DNA from: Prevotella sp.
GTDB lineage: Bacteria; Bacteroidota; Bacteroidia; Bacteroidales; Bacteroidaceae
NCBI GenBank assembly: GCA_021636625.1
Contig: JAJWLX010000079.1
Location: forward strand, 1 to 14,484
Reading direction: 5' to 3'
Length of the DNA stretch: 14,484 nt
This document shows positions 1 to 7,140 of this stretch, piece after piece. The first letter of the stretch is position 1; each line of letters begins with the position of its first letter. The notes beneath the pieces were generated by a model. That model did no database searches and had not been told where the DNA came from. It saw nothing but the letters and a program-made list of their open reading frames with translations. The translations under genes were made by a program, and so were the position numbers.

Positions 1-49
1 AGGAATGACAGGACCAGAATCTGTAGTGTTACCATTACACCATATCCCA
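1..49 (-). tRNA. tRNA-Gln (anticodon CUG), 3' part beyond the window
   Basis: Read on the minus strand from position 49, the sequence folds as the first 49 nt of a tRNA: a 7-nt acceptor 5' strand TGGGATA, TG, a D stem GTGT/ACAC closing the loop AATGGTA (with the conserved GG), then an anticodon stem ACAGA/CCTGT around the loop TTCTGGT. The central triplet CTG reads glutamine CAG codons, and the T before it is the universal U33. The variable loop CATTC and two bases of the T stem follow before the window ends, so the 3' acceptor strand cannot be checked. The 31-39 pair of the anticodon stem is A.C rather than a Watson-Crick pair. The gene is preceded on its own strand by a good Bacteroidota promoter. 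Confidence 0.88.
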
Positions 50-92
50 ATATCATTGCAACCTCAAGCATATTGTTTCTCAATTGCGGGTG

Positions 93-123
93 CAAAGGTA
101 CAACATTTTTTTGAATCACCAAA
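93..123 (-). promoter_or_regulatory. Promoter for tRNA-Gln
   Basis: On the minus strand the -7 box TACCTTTG (100..93) matches the Bacteroidota consensus TAnnTTTG, and a -33 element TTTG (123..120) lies 19 bases upstream, the expected spacing. Transcription should begin around 86, roughly 35 nt before the mature tRNA 5' end at 49. Confidence 0.8.
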
Positions 124-169
124 ATTTTTCAGCACTTTTTTCTAAAAAATCTCAATTTTTTCTGTTTTC

Positions 170-201
170 TATGGCTTTTTCGGGTATTTAGCGTATCTTT
201 G
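170..201 (+). promoter_or_regulatory. Promoter for the rsfS-ftsH-cdsA unit
   Basis: A perfect -7 box TATCTTTG lies at 194-201. The -33 element is weaker (TATG at 170-173, 20 bases upstream). The predicted start near 208 leaves a leader of about 55 nt that is almost entirely A/T and has no Shine-Dalgarno sequence, which is usual for this phylum. Confidence 0.65.
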
Positions 202-262
202 TACCATAATTACATATAATAAGGTAGTAAATAAAGAAAATAAAAAAATAAAGAAAGATTAA

Positions 263-622
263 ATGAACACAGTTAAACAACTCGTAGAGACTATTAAGGA
301 AGGAATACAGGAGAAAAAAGGTCAAGACATCGTTATCGCCGACCTCAGTGAAATGGATGGCACCATCGCCAAATATTTCATCATCTGCCAGGGTGGATCA
401 CCTACACAGGTAGAAGCCATCGCAGAATCAGTGGGCGACATGTGCCGCAAGAACCTTGGCGAGAAGCCGGTGAATGTGGCAGGTCTGGGCAACGACCAGT
501 GGGTGGCTATGGACTTTGTGGATGTTCTCGTTCACATCTTCCTGCCAGAGGTACGCGCCTATTACGACCTGGAGCATCTCTGGGCAGACGCCAAGCTTAC
601 CCATATTCCGAATCTCGACTAA
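263..622 (+). CDS. rsfS: Ribosomal silencing factor RsfS (iojap/YbeB family)
   Basis: This is a 119-residue protein of normal family length. RsfS binds ribosomal protein L14 (uL14) on the large subunit and blocks subunit joining, lowering translation when nutrients are short. The single iojap domain covers nearly the whole protein: an N-terminal segment with DIVIADLSEMDG (about residues 22-33), the YFIICQGGSPTQ core, and a C-terminal W-x-A-M-D-F-V-D-V-L-V-H-I-F stretch followed by R-x-Y-Y-D-L-E-H-L-W, the most conserved part of the family. The ATG at 263 follows an A-rich leader. It is first in an apparent operon with ftsH (134-nt gap) and cdsA, an order that to my knowledge is common in Bacteroidota. 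Identification is firm; co-transcription is inferred. Confidence 0.96.
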   Translation: MNTVKQLVETIKEGIQEKKGQDIVIADLSEMDGTIAKYFIICQGGSPTQVEAIAESVGDMCRKNLGEKPVNVAGLGNDQWVAMDFVDVLVHIFLPEVRAYYDLEHLWADAKLTHIPNLD

Positions 623-756
623 TTCCCAAGAATGCCGAACATGGCAGCAGACTCTACAGATGCTTCAAGAACGGCATTAAGGAAGATGATGCACTAAAAC
701 AACGCATCAAGAGAGAAAAAAAAAGAGCATACATAAAATAGAAATAAACAATAACA

Positions 757-2928
757 ATGGAACAAAGCAACAACTTCAATAATCCTGGCGGAGGAAAAGG
801 TCCAAAGATGCCTAGGTTTAACATGAATTGGCTCTACACCATTATCCTCATCGCCCTCATCGCTTTGTTTTTCAGTGGCGGTGGTGATGCCTTGGGCGGA
901 AGCGCAGCCAAGGAAGCCACCTATACAGAATTCAAGCAATATGTAGATAAGGGATACGTGCTGAGCGTAGTAGCCAACAAGACGGAAAGTACTCTCAAGA
1001 TATATATCAACCCGAAATATACGAGAGATGTCTATAAAATGAGCGCCCAGAGCGTAGGACCGAATCCTTACGTCAAGGTACAGTTCGGATCGATCGACGA
1101 GGTAGATCGCTACGCCAACGAAATGGTGAAGGAGAAGAAAATCCGTTCCTTCAGTTACGATAACCAGAAGAGCAATGATTTCTGGAATCTCATAATGAGC
1201 GTTGCCCCTCTCCTCCTCTTCTTCCTCTTCATCTACTGGATGTCGGGCAGAATGGGAAGCGGTATGAGCAACATGGGCGGCGGCATCTTCAATGTAGGTA
1301 AGAGCAAGGCAAAAATGTACGAGAAGGGAAATTCCCTGGGAATCACCTTCAAGGATGTTGCCGGACAGGAAGGAGCCAAGCAGGAAGTAGAGGAAATCGT
1401 GGAATTCCTCAAGAATCCGCAGAAATATACCGATCTGGGTGGTAAGATTCCTAAGGGCGCATTGCTCGTTGGTCCTCCAGGAACCGGTAAGACTCTCCTG
1501 GCAAAGGCGGTAGCTGGCGAAGCTGGCGTACCATTCTTCTCCATGAGCGGTTCAGACTTCGTAGAGATGTTCGTCGGCGTGGGTGCATCGCGCGTCCGCG
1601 ACCTCTTCCGCCAGGCAAAGGAGAAGGCTCCTTGCATCATCTTCATCGATGAGATCGATGCTGTGGGCCGTGCCCGCAGCAAGAACCCGGCAATGGGCGG
1701 AAACGACGAGCGAGAGAACACGCTCAACGCCCTGCTTACAGAGATGGACGGTTTCGGTACCAATAGTGGTGTCATCATTCTGGCAGCTACCAACCGTGTA
1801 GATATGCTCGACAGCGCCCTGCTCCGCGCAGGCCGTTTTGACCGAGAAATCCACGTAGATCTCCCAGGCTTGAACGAGCGTAAGGCAATCTTCCTGGTTC
1901 ACCTCAAGCCTATCAAGATAGATGACACTGTGGACGTGGACCTCCTGGCTCGCCAGACCCCTGGCTTCTCGGGTGCTGATATTGCAAATGTATGTAACGA
2001 GGCAGCCCTCATTGCTGCCCGCCACGACAAGAAGGCGGTATGCAAGCAGGATTTCCTTGATGCCGTAGATAGAATCGTAGGCGGACTGGAGAAGAAGACC
2101 AAGGTGATGACTGCCGATGAGAAACGAAGCATCGCACTCCATGAGGCAGGCCATGCAACCATCTCCTGGTTCTGTCAGTATGCCAATCCACTCATCAAGG
2201 TTACGATCGTGCCTCGTGGTCAGGCACTCGGAGCAGCCTGGTATCTCCCTGAGGAGCGACAGATTACCACCAAGGAGCAGATGCTCGATGAGATGTGCTC
2301 GCTGATGGGTGGACGTGCAGCCGAGGAACTCTTCACCGGTCATATTTCTTCCGGTGCGATGAACGATCTGGAACGCGCGACCAAGAGTGCGTACGGAATG
2401 GTGGCTTATCTGGGTATGAGCAAGACTTTGCCAAATATCTGCTATTACAACCAGAACGAGTATTCATTCCAGCGTCCATACTCAGAGACTACAGCCCGCG
2501 AGATAGACAAGGAGGTTCTGCAGATGGTGAACGAGCAATACACCCGTGCCAAGAACATCCTGATGGAGCACAAGGAGGGTCACAACGCCCTTGCCGAGCT
2601 GCTGATTCAAAAAGAGGTGATTATGGCCGAAGACGTGGAGCACATCTTCGGCAAGCGTCCTTGGCTGAGCCGTTCTCAGGAAATCATGGAGGACGAACAG
2701 CCAAAGATTGATGATGCCGTAAAGGATATGCCTGAGGTTCAGGCAGCCATCAAGGAGCATGAAGAGGCAAAGAAAGCTTCGAAGGAGGTGGCTGAAGAGA
2801 ATACTTCTGAGAAAGCTCCCGCCAAGGTTTCTGAGGATACAGAAGAGAAGGGTTCCGAAAAGACTTCAGATGATGCTTCAGAGAAGGGGTACGAGAAAAC
2901 TTCTGGAAACAAGAAAAATAACGAATAA
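757..2928 (+). CDS. ftsH: ATP-dependent zinc metalloprotease FtsH
   Basis: This is a 723-residue inner-membrane AAA+ protease that extracts and degrades membrane proteins and unstable regulators as a hexamer. Membrane segment 1 is at about residues 25-40 and segment 2 at about 142-161, with the FtsH extracytoplasmic domain between them. The AAA module has Walker A GPPGTGKT (239-246), Walker B IIFIDEID (294-301) and the second region of homology ending in RAGRFDR, where the family usually has RPGRFDR. The protease domain has the zinc motif HEAGH (462-466) and the third ligand Asp537 in the MNDLERAT stretch. From about residue 645 the protein ends in a charged, low-complexity tail rich in E, K, S and T with repeated SEK units, longer than the short tail of E. 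coli FtsH. cdsA starts 11 nt after the stop, so translation may be coupled. Confidence 0.97.
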   Translation: MEQSNNFNNPGGGKGPKMPRFNMNWLYTIILIALIALFFSGGGDALGGSAAKEATYTEFKQYVDKGYVLSVVANKTESTLKIYINPKYTRDVYKMSAQSVGPNPYVKVQFGSIDEVDRYANEMVKEKKIRSFSYDNQKSNDFWNLIMSVAPLLLFFLFIYWMSGRMGSGMSNMGGGIFNVGKSKAKMYEKGNSLGITFKDVAGQEGAKQEVEEIVEFLKNPQKYTDLGGKIPKGALLVGPPGTGKTLLAKAVAGEAGVPFFSMSGSDFVEMFVGVGASRVRDLFRQAKEKAPCIIFIDEIDAVGRARSKNPAMGGNDERENTLNALLTEMDGFGTNSGVIILAATNRVDMLDSALLRAGRFDREIHVDLPGLNERKAIFLVHLKPIKIDDTVDVDLLARQTPGFSGADIANVCNEAALIAARHDKKAVCKQDFLDAVDRIVGGLEKKTKVMTADEKRSIALHEAGHATISWFCQYANPLIKVTIVPRGQALGAAWYLPEERQITTKEQMLDEMCSLMGGRAAEELFTGHISSGAMNDLERATKSAYGMVAYLGMSKTLPNICYYNQNEYSFQRPYSETTAREIDKEVLQMVNEQYTRAKNILMEHKEGHNALAELLIQKEVIMAEDVEHIFGKRPWLSRSQEIMEDEQPKIDDAVKDMPEVQAAIKEHEEAKKASKEVAEENTSEKAPAKVSEDTEEKGSEKTSDDASEKGYEKTSGNKKNNE

Positions 2929-2939
2929 AAAGCAAGACC

Positions 2940-3806
2940 ATGACTGAGAAACAAAAAAATCTAGTAATTAGATCCATCACAGGCGTACTCTTCGTTGTGT
3001 GTATGGTATCTTGCTTCCTGAATCCTAGGGCGATGGTATTCCTGTTCGCCCTGATTACAGGCCTAAGCATCTGGGAGTACTGCGGACTGGTGAACCAAAA
3101 GGACGATGTAACTGTCAACCGATTCATCACCACCGTGGCAGGAGTATATTTCTTCCTTGCCGTAGCAGGATTCCGTACAGGTATCGTGGGCAACTTCGTA
3201 GTATTCGTACCTTACTTGCTCACCATCATCTACCTCTTCATCGGAGGGCTCTATACAGCCAACAAGAATGCCATCAACGACTGGGCTTACACTATGCTTT
3301 CACAGATGTACATTGCCCTTCCATTCTCGATGATCAACGTGTTGGCATTTGAGACTTCGGCATTCGACGGTCAGATTCATTATGATATGCTCTTGCCTCT
3401 GAGCGTATTCATCTTCCTCTGGACCAATGATACGGGTGCTTATTGCAGCGGTTCGCTTTTCGGCAAGCACAAACTGTTTCCTCGCATCAGTCCGGCAAAG
3501 AGTTGGGAAGGTAGCATCGGTGGTGGTATCTTCGTAATTATCGCAGCCATCATCATCGGTTACATTGCCAACGATGGCGAGGCTCACCGCCTCAGCATTC
3601 TCGGATGGGTAGGTTTAGGAGTAGTTGTAGCGGTTTTCGGAACCTGGGGCGATTTGGTAGAGAGTCTCTTCAAGCGTACCCTGGGAGTAAAGGATAGTGG
3701 TAATATCCTGCCGGGCCATGGCGGAATGCTCGACCGCTTCGATTCATCACTCATGGCGATTCCTGCTGCCGTGATTTATCTCTACACCCTCCAGCTTTTC
3801 GGATAG
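2940..3806 (+). CDS. cdsA: Phosphatidate cytidylyltransferase (CDP-diglyceride synthase)
   Basis: This 288-residue integral membrane enzyme makes CDP-diacylglycerol from phosphatidic acid and CTP, the branch-point precursor of bacterial phospholipids. The hydrophobic profile suggests about seven to eight membrane segments. The conserved block WTNDTGAY...FGKHK...SPAKSWEG lies in the second half, and the family signature (S-x-F-K-R, K-D-S-G, PGHGG, LDRFD) is complete at residues 242-268. The start ATG at 2940 lies 11 nt after the ftsH stop, and I see no promoter between them, so it should be the last gene of the rsfS-ftsH-cdsA transcript. Membrane protease and phospholipid precursor supply are thus expressed together. 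Length is normal and nothing appears damaged. Confidence 0.96.
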   Translation: MTEKQKNLVIRSITGVLFVVCMVSCFLNPRAMVFLFALITGLSIWEYCGLVNQKDDVTVNRFITTVAGVYFFLAVAGFRTGIVGNFVVFVPYLLTIIYLFIGGLYTANKNAINDWAYTMLSQMYIALPFSMINVLAFETSAFDGQIHYDMLLPLSVFIFLWTNDTGAYCSGSLFGKHKLFPRISPAKSWEGSIGGGIFVIIAAIIIGYIANDGEAHRLSILGWVGLGVVVAVFGTWGDLVESLFKRTLGVKDSGNILPGHGGMLDRFDSSLMAIPAAVIYLYTLQLFG

Positions 3807-3832
3807 ACTCCATTCTGAAAAAATACAATAAG

Positions 3833-3871
3833 AAAAAATCCAAGCCAGATTCATTCTAGCTTGGATTTTTT
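3833..3871. terminator. Bidirectional intrinsic terminator between cdsA and lpxB
   Basis: A perfect 13-bp inverted repeat, AAAAAATCCAAGC (3833-3845) and GCTTGGATTTTTT (3859-3871), encloses a 13-nt loop. The stem has an A-tract on one side and a T-tract on the other, so it can terminate transcripts from both converging genes. It starts 26 nt after the cdsA stop and ends 30 nt from the lpxB stop. Confidence 0.9.
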
Positions 3872-3901
3872 AATTTATAACGGCTACAACCCATAGAGCA
3901 G

Positions 3902-5323
3902 CTATTTCAATTCCTCCTGCTGCGAGTCATTAAGCTGCTCTTCTGCCCTTCTGGCTCTTTCGGCTTCTTCATCTGCCAGTCTTCTAGCCTCTTCCGCCTT
4001 CCTTCTTGCCTTTTCGGCCTCCTCTTCCGCTCTTCGTCTTGCGGCCTCAGCCTGTTGTTCCGCTTTCTTTTTTGCAGCTTCAGCTTCGGCCAGGGCTTTC
4101 AATCGGGCACGCTCGGCAGCTTCGGCAGCAGCCTTGGCTTCTGCTTCGGCTCTCTCCTTAGCAAGTCTAACCAGCATTTCACGACGCTTGACCAAGAGAT
4201 CGAACATGATGGCAGCAGCCTCATCAGGAGCAACCTGATTGCCTAGACGCTCTCTCACCTCACGGTATTCTGAAAGCATACGCTCCCTGCCCTCCTTGCC
4301 AGGCAAAATCTGATAAAGCTGGTCAGCGATGGTATCCACCTGAAAACGGTCAGCAAATATCTCCTGCACCACTTCCTTGTCGGCAATCAGATTCACCAGC
4401 GAAATATACTTGCACGACATCACATGCTTAAACGCAAGGCGAACCAGATGCGGCAATGGGGTCTCATAGCAAACCACCTGCGGAACCTCGAACAGCGCCG
4501 TCTCCAAAGTAGCCGTACCACTCGTTACCAAAGCTGCCGTACTGTGACTCAGGAGCGGATAGGTCTTATTGCGCACCATCTTGACAGGCGTACCCTTCAG
4601 GAACTTCTCATAATAAGAATCCTCGATGGAAGGAGCTCCTGCAAGCACCATCTGGTAATCCTCAAACCGCTCTGCCACCTCAATCATGGCAGGCAGATTA
4701 TCCTTAATCTCCTGCAAACGGCTTCCGGCAAGCAAAGCAATAATCGGGCGATGCCTGTCCAGATTATTCTCTTCACAAAACTCCACGAAATTCTGATGAT
4801 ATTCCGACCGAAACTCATTCACCTCTTCTGCCGTAGGATTACCTACATAATGGATAGGATAACGGTGCTTTTTCTCGAAGAAAGGCACCTCGAAAGGCAG
4901 GATGGAGAAAAGTTCGGCGATATCACGCTTGATACTGCGGATTCGCCATTCCTTCCACGCCCAGATTTTAGGCGAGATATAATAGTACGCCGGAATATTA
5001 GTCTTCTTTTTCAAGAACTTAGCGATATTCAGATTAAATCCAGGATAATCTACAAGGATTACCACATCCGGTTTCCATTTCACAATATCTTCCTTGCATC
5101 TTTTCATATTAGAAAAGATGGTACCCAGATGCATCAGCACAGGAACAAAGCCCATATAGGCAAGCTCCTTGTAATGCTTGACACGAGTGCCACCTTCGGC
5201 AGCCATCAAGTCGCCACCGAAGAACCTAAATTCAGCAAACTCGTCAACATTTTTTAGCGAACGCATCAATCTGCTGGCATGCAGGTCGCCACTCGCCTCT
5301 CCTACTATCAAATAATACTTCAT
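3902..5323 (-). CDS. lpxB: Lipid-A-disaccharide synthase LpxB with C-terminal coiled-coil extension
   Basis: This family GT19 glycosyltransferase joins UDP-2,3-diacylglucosamine to lipid X to form the lipid A disaccharide, acting at the inner face of the cytoplasmic membrane. The N-terminal GEASGDLHASR (residues 8-18), the central YYISPKIWAWKEWR block, the AGSRLQEI motif and the C-terminal TSGTATLE motif (268-274, starting V266) are all present. The catalytic fold ends near residue 378, the usual LpxB length. Residues 379-473 are then an almost uninterrupted run of A, E, K and R, predicted to be a long charged helix or coiled coil, ending in a short polar tail. That extension is not part of the usual enzyme. 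The ATG at 5323 follows a repeat-filled 66-nt gap after surE, with no separate promoter seen, so the two genes are probably co-transcribed. Confidence 0.94.
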   Translation of the reverse strand: MKYYLIVGEASGDLHASRLMRSLKNVDEFAEFRFFGGDLMAAEGGTRVKHYKELAYMGFVPVLMHLGTIFSNMKRCKEDIVKWKPDVVILVDYPGFNLNIAKFLKKKTNIPAYYYISPKIWAWKEWRIRSIKRDIAELFSILPFEVPFFEKKHRYPIHYVGNPTAEEVNEFRSEYHQNFVEFCEENNLDRHRPIIALLAGSRLQEIKDNLPAMIEVAERFEDYQMVLAGAPSIEDSYYEKFLKGTPVKMVRNKTYPLLSHSTAALVTSGTATLETALFEVPQVVCYETPLPHLVRLAFKHVMSCKYISLVNLIADKEVVQEIFADRFQVDTIADQLYQILPGKEGRERMLSEYREVRERLGNQVAPDEAAAIMFDLLVKRREMLVRLAKERAEAEAKAAAEAAERARLKALAEAEAAKKKAEQQAEAARRRAEEEAEKARRKAEEARRLADEEAERARRAEEQLNDSQQEELK

Positions 5324-5408
5324 GATACTTTGAACTTGATACTTTGAACTTGGAACTTTATGATATGCTTTAACTTGGAACTTTCAATATTAAAGTTCAA
5401 TATTAAAG
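5324..5408 (-). repeat. Heptamer repeat element, copy A (surE-lpxB gap)
   Basis: On the minus strand, 5358..5324 is five 7-nt units in exact register: AAGTTCC, AAGTTCA, AAGTATC, AAGTTCA, AAGTATC. The last ends one base from the lpxB ATG codon (5323). Within it a 14-nt unit (5325-5338 and 5339-5352) is perfectly doubled. Further upstream more AAGTT units are seen, and a 13-nt unit TTCAATATTAAAG (plus-strand reading) is perfectly doubled at 5383-5395 and 5396-5408, spanning the surE stop codon. The 18-mer at 5339-5356 recurs on the plus strand at 13887-13904. Confidence 0.85.
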
Positions 5409-6160
5409 TTCTTGATCCAATCATAATCCGTGATATCAATCTTGGTCGGCGTGATGGCAATATATCCATGATTCACCGCCCATTGATCTGTATCCGCAGC
5501 ATCCGGTTCGTCATTGCGATAATCGCCCACCATCCAATAGTATTCATACCCATGAGGGTGCGTACGATGTTCCACCTCGTTGATCCACGAACCATGTGCC
5601 ATTCTGCAAGCCTTGAAGCCCTTGAACGGAGGCTGTACCGGGAAGTTGACATTCAGGCAGGTATATTTCGGCAAGCCCTTCTCCAGAACCATCTTCACCA
5701 CCTGGGTTACACCGTCTCGCAAAGGCGAGAGATCGGCATTCTCATCATAGTTGCAACTGCTGAAGGCAATGCTAGGAATGTGCTGCATACATCCCTCCTT
5801 GGCTACACCCATCGTACCTGAATAGTGATTGTTCACACTGGAATTATCACCATGATTGATACCGCCGATTACGAGATCAGGGCGACGGTCCTTGTAAAAC
5901 TGGTCGAGCGCCAGTTTGACACAATCCACCGGCGTACCGCTGCACGACCAAACCTCCACATCTTCGCCCATATTATGACGGCGCTTCAGTCGCAGCGGAG
6001 TGGTAGCCGAGAAGGCACAGGCGAATCCGGAACGGGCACTTTCGGGAGCCACAACGAGTACGTCGCACCAGTCTTTCAGAAAGCGCACGAGAGTCTTGAT
6101 ACCATTGGCATGATAGCCATCATCATTTGAAATTAACACTAAAGGTCTCTTATTTTCCAT
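5390..6160 (-). CDS. surE: 5'/3'-nucleotidase SurE
   Basis: This 256-residue metal-dependent survival protein dephosphorylates nucleoside 5'- and 3'-monophosphates. The N-terminal LISNDDG motif (9-15) carries the metal-binding Asp13-Asp14 pair, and the APES-x-x-SGF segment and the GGINHGDN block supply the remaining conserved active-site residues. Length is normal for SurE. The start ATG at 6160 lies about 23 nt from a -7 box on the same strand. The last residues, NFNIEL, and the stop codon are encoded inside a perfect 13-nt tandem duplication, so the exact C-terminus may have been set by repeat expansion. surE leads the surE-lpxB unit and is divergent from parA. Confidence 0.95.
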   Translation of the reverse strand: MENKRPLVLISNDDGYHANGIKTLVRFLKDWCDVLVVAPESARSGFACAFSATTPLRLKRRHNMGEDVEVWSCSGTPVDCVKLALDQFYKDRRPDLVIGGINHGDNSSVNNHYSGTMGVAKEGCMQHIPSIAFSSCNYDENADLSPLRDGVTQVVKMVLEKGLPKYTCLNVNFPVQPPFKGFKACRMAHGSWINEVEHRTHPHGYEYYWMVGDYRNDEPDAADTDQWAVNHGYIAITPTKIDITDYDWIKNFNIEL

Positions 6161-6182
6161 AAAAATATCTTTCTTTTTGGTG

Positions 6183-6190
6183 CAAAAGTA
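6183..6190 (-). promoter_or_regulatory. Promoter -7 box for surE-lpxB
   Basis: On the minus strand TACTTTTG (6190..6183) matches TAnnTTTG and lies 22 nt upstream of the surE ATG. A convincing -33 TTTG at 19-21 bases upstream is not visible (the region reads TGTTTC), so the promoter is judged on the -7 box and position alone. Confidence 0.55.
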
Positions 6191-6232
6191 CGAAAAAACC
6201 TTTAAAGAAACATATTTCTCGCATATTTTTTG

Positions 6233-6240
6233 TATCTTTG
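6233..6240 (+). promoter_or_regulatory. Promoter -7 box for parA
   Basis: TATCTTTG at 6233-6240 is a perfect Bacteroidota -7 box, identical to those before rsfS and alaS. No good -33 element lies at the usual spacing. The inferred start near 6247 gives a leader of about 68 nt before the parA ATG. Confidence 0.6.
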
Positions 6241-6251
6241 CCGAAAAATTC

Positions 6252-6287
6252 TGTGCGCAAAAGCCATTTTAGACTCGCAGGCGCACA
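6252..6287 (+). promoter_or_regulatory. GC-rich inverted repeat in the parA leader
   Basis: TGTGCGC (6252-6258) and GCGCACA (6281-6287) form a perfect 7-bp stem with a 22-nt loop, inside the predicted 5' leader of parA and just after the presumed transcription start. It stands out from the AT-rich surroundings. It could be an RNA hairpin or an operator; the sequence alone does not decide. Confidence 0.45.
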
Positions 6288-6314
6288 CTTCAGGTTATTA
6301 TATAGACTTTAAAA

Positions 6315-7079
6315 ATGGGAAAAATCATAGCATTAGCTAATCAGAAAGGTGGCGTCGGAAAGACAACAACCACCATCAACCTGGCTGCATCGCTTGCTAC
6401 CCTGGAGAAAACGGTACTCGTCATCGATGCCGACCCTCAGGCAAACGCATCCAGCGGTCTGGGTGTGGACATCAGCGAGGTAGATTGTTCACTCTATGAG
6501 TGCATCATCAACCATGCAGATGTGCGTGATGCCATCTACACTACCGACATCGACGGACTCGACATCGTGCCGAGCCACATCGATCTTGTAGGAGCTGAGA
6601 TAGAAATGCTCAACCTTAAAAATCGCGAGAAAGTAATCAAGAAACTGCTCGACCCCATCCGCGAAGAATACGATTATATTCTCATCGACTGTTCCCCATC
6701 GCTGGGTTTGATAACAGTGAACTCGCTTACCGCCGCAGACAGCGTGATCATCCCAGTGCAGTGTGAATACTTTGCACTGGAAGGAATCAGCAAGCTGCTC
6801 AACACCATCAAGATCATCAAGAGCAAGCTGAATCCGAAGCTCGAAATAGAAGGTTTCCTGCTGACGATGTACGACAGCCGCCTCCGACTCGCCAACCAGA
6901 TTTACGACGAGGTGAAGCGCCACTTCCAGGAATTGGTATTCAAGACTGTCATCCAGCGCAACGTGAAATTGAGCGAGAGTCCGAGCCACGGCCTCCCAGT
7001 CATTCTCTACGATGCAGAATCAAATGGTGCCAAGAACCACCTGGCACTGGCAAAGGAAATTATCAACAAGAATAGATAA
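6315..7079 (+). CDS. parA: Chromosome partitioning ATPase ParA (Soj)
   Basis: This 254-residue deviant Walker ATPase binds DNA non-specifically as an ATP dimer and, with ParB-parS complexes, moves replicated origins apart. The N-terminal KGGVGKTT (11-18) carries the signature lysine K11 as well as the P-loop K16, DADPQ follows at 38-42, and the Walker B-like LIDCSPSLG has Asp125. The short length with no N-terminal HTH identifies the chromosomal Soj/ParA type rather than the large plasmid type. ATG at 6315 is the first codon after an AT-rich leader. parB follows after a 61-nt gap that contains a heptamer repeat element. It is divergent from surE. Confidence 0.95.
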   Translation: MGKIIALANQKGGVGKTTTTINLAASLATLEKTVLVIDADPQANASSGLGVDISEVDCSLYECIINHADVRDAIYTTDIDGLDIVPSHIDLVGAEIEMLNLKNREKVIKKLLDPIREEYDYILIDCSPSLGLITVNSLTAADSVIIPVQCEYFALEGISKLLNTIKIIKSKLNPKLEIEGFLLTMYDSRLRLANQIYDEVKRHFQELVFKTVIQRNVKLSESPSHGLPVILYDAESNGAKNHLALAKEIINKNR

Positions 7080-7104
7080 GATTTGGAAATTGAACCCATC
7101 AGGA

Positions 7105-7139
7105 AACTTCAATGTTCAAAATTCAAAGTTCAAAGTAAA
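7105..7139 (+). repeat. Heptamer repeat element, copy B (parA-parB gap)
   Basis: Five 7-nt units stand in exact register over 35 nt: AACTTCA, ATGTTCA, AAATTCA, AAGTTCA, AAGTAAA. The element begins 25 nt after the parA stop and ends one base before the parB ATG. Unit length, unit number and orientation relative to transcription match copies A and C. Confidence 0.8.
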
Positions 7140-7140
7140 A

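Noticed and set aside
631..678. Inverted repeat AATGCCG/CGGCATT in the rsfS-ftsH gap
   Set aside because: Only 7 bp with 34 nt between the arms and no T-tract or conservation evidence. Likely chance.
1552..2343. Minus-strand open frame of 263 codons opposite ftsH
   Set aside because: Covers the AAA and protease motifs of FtsH on the other strand. Codon-bias shadow.
4424..5257. Plus-strand open frame of 277 codons opposite lpxB
   Set aside because: Antisense to the conserved catalytic part of LpxB, and it lies downstream of a terminator facing it. No family features.
7012..7140. Upstream ATG (7012) extending parB by 43 codons
   Set aside because: It would overlap parA and read through the intergenic repeat. 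The ATG at 7141 gives the usual ParB N-terminus.
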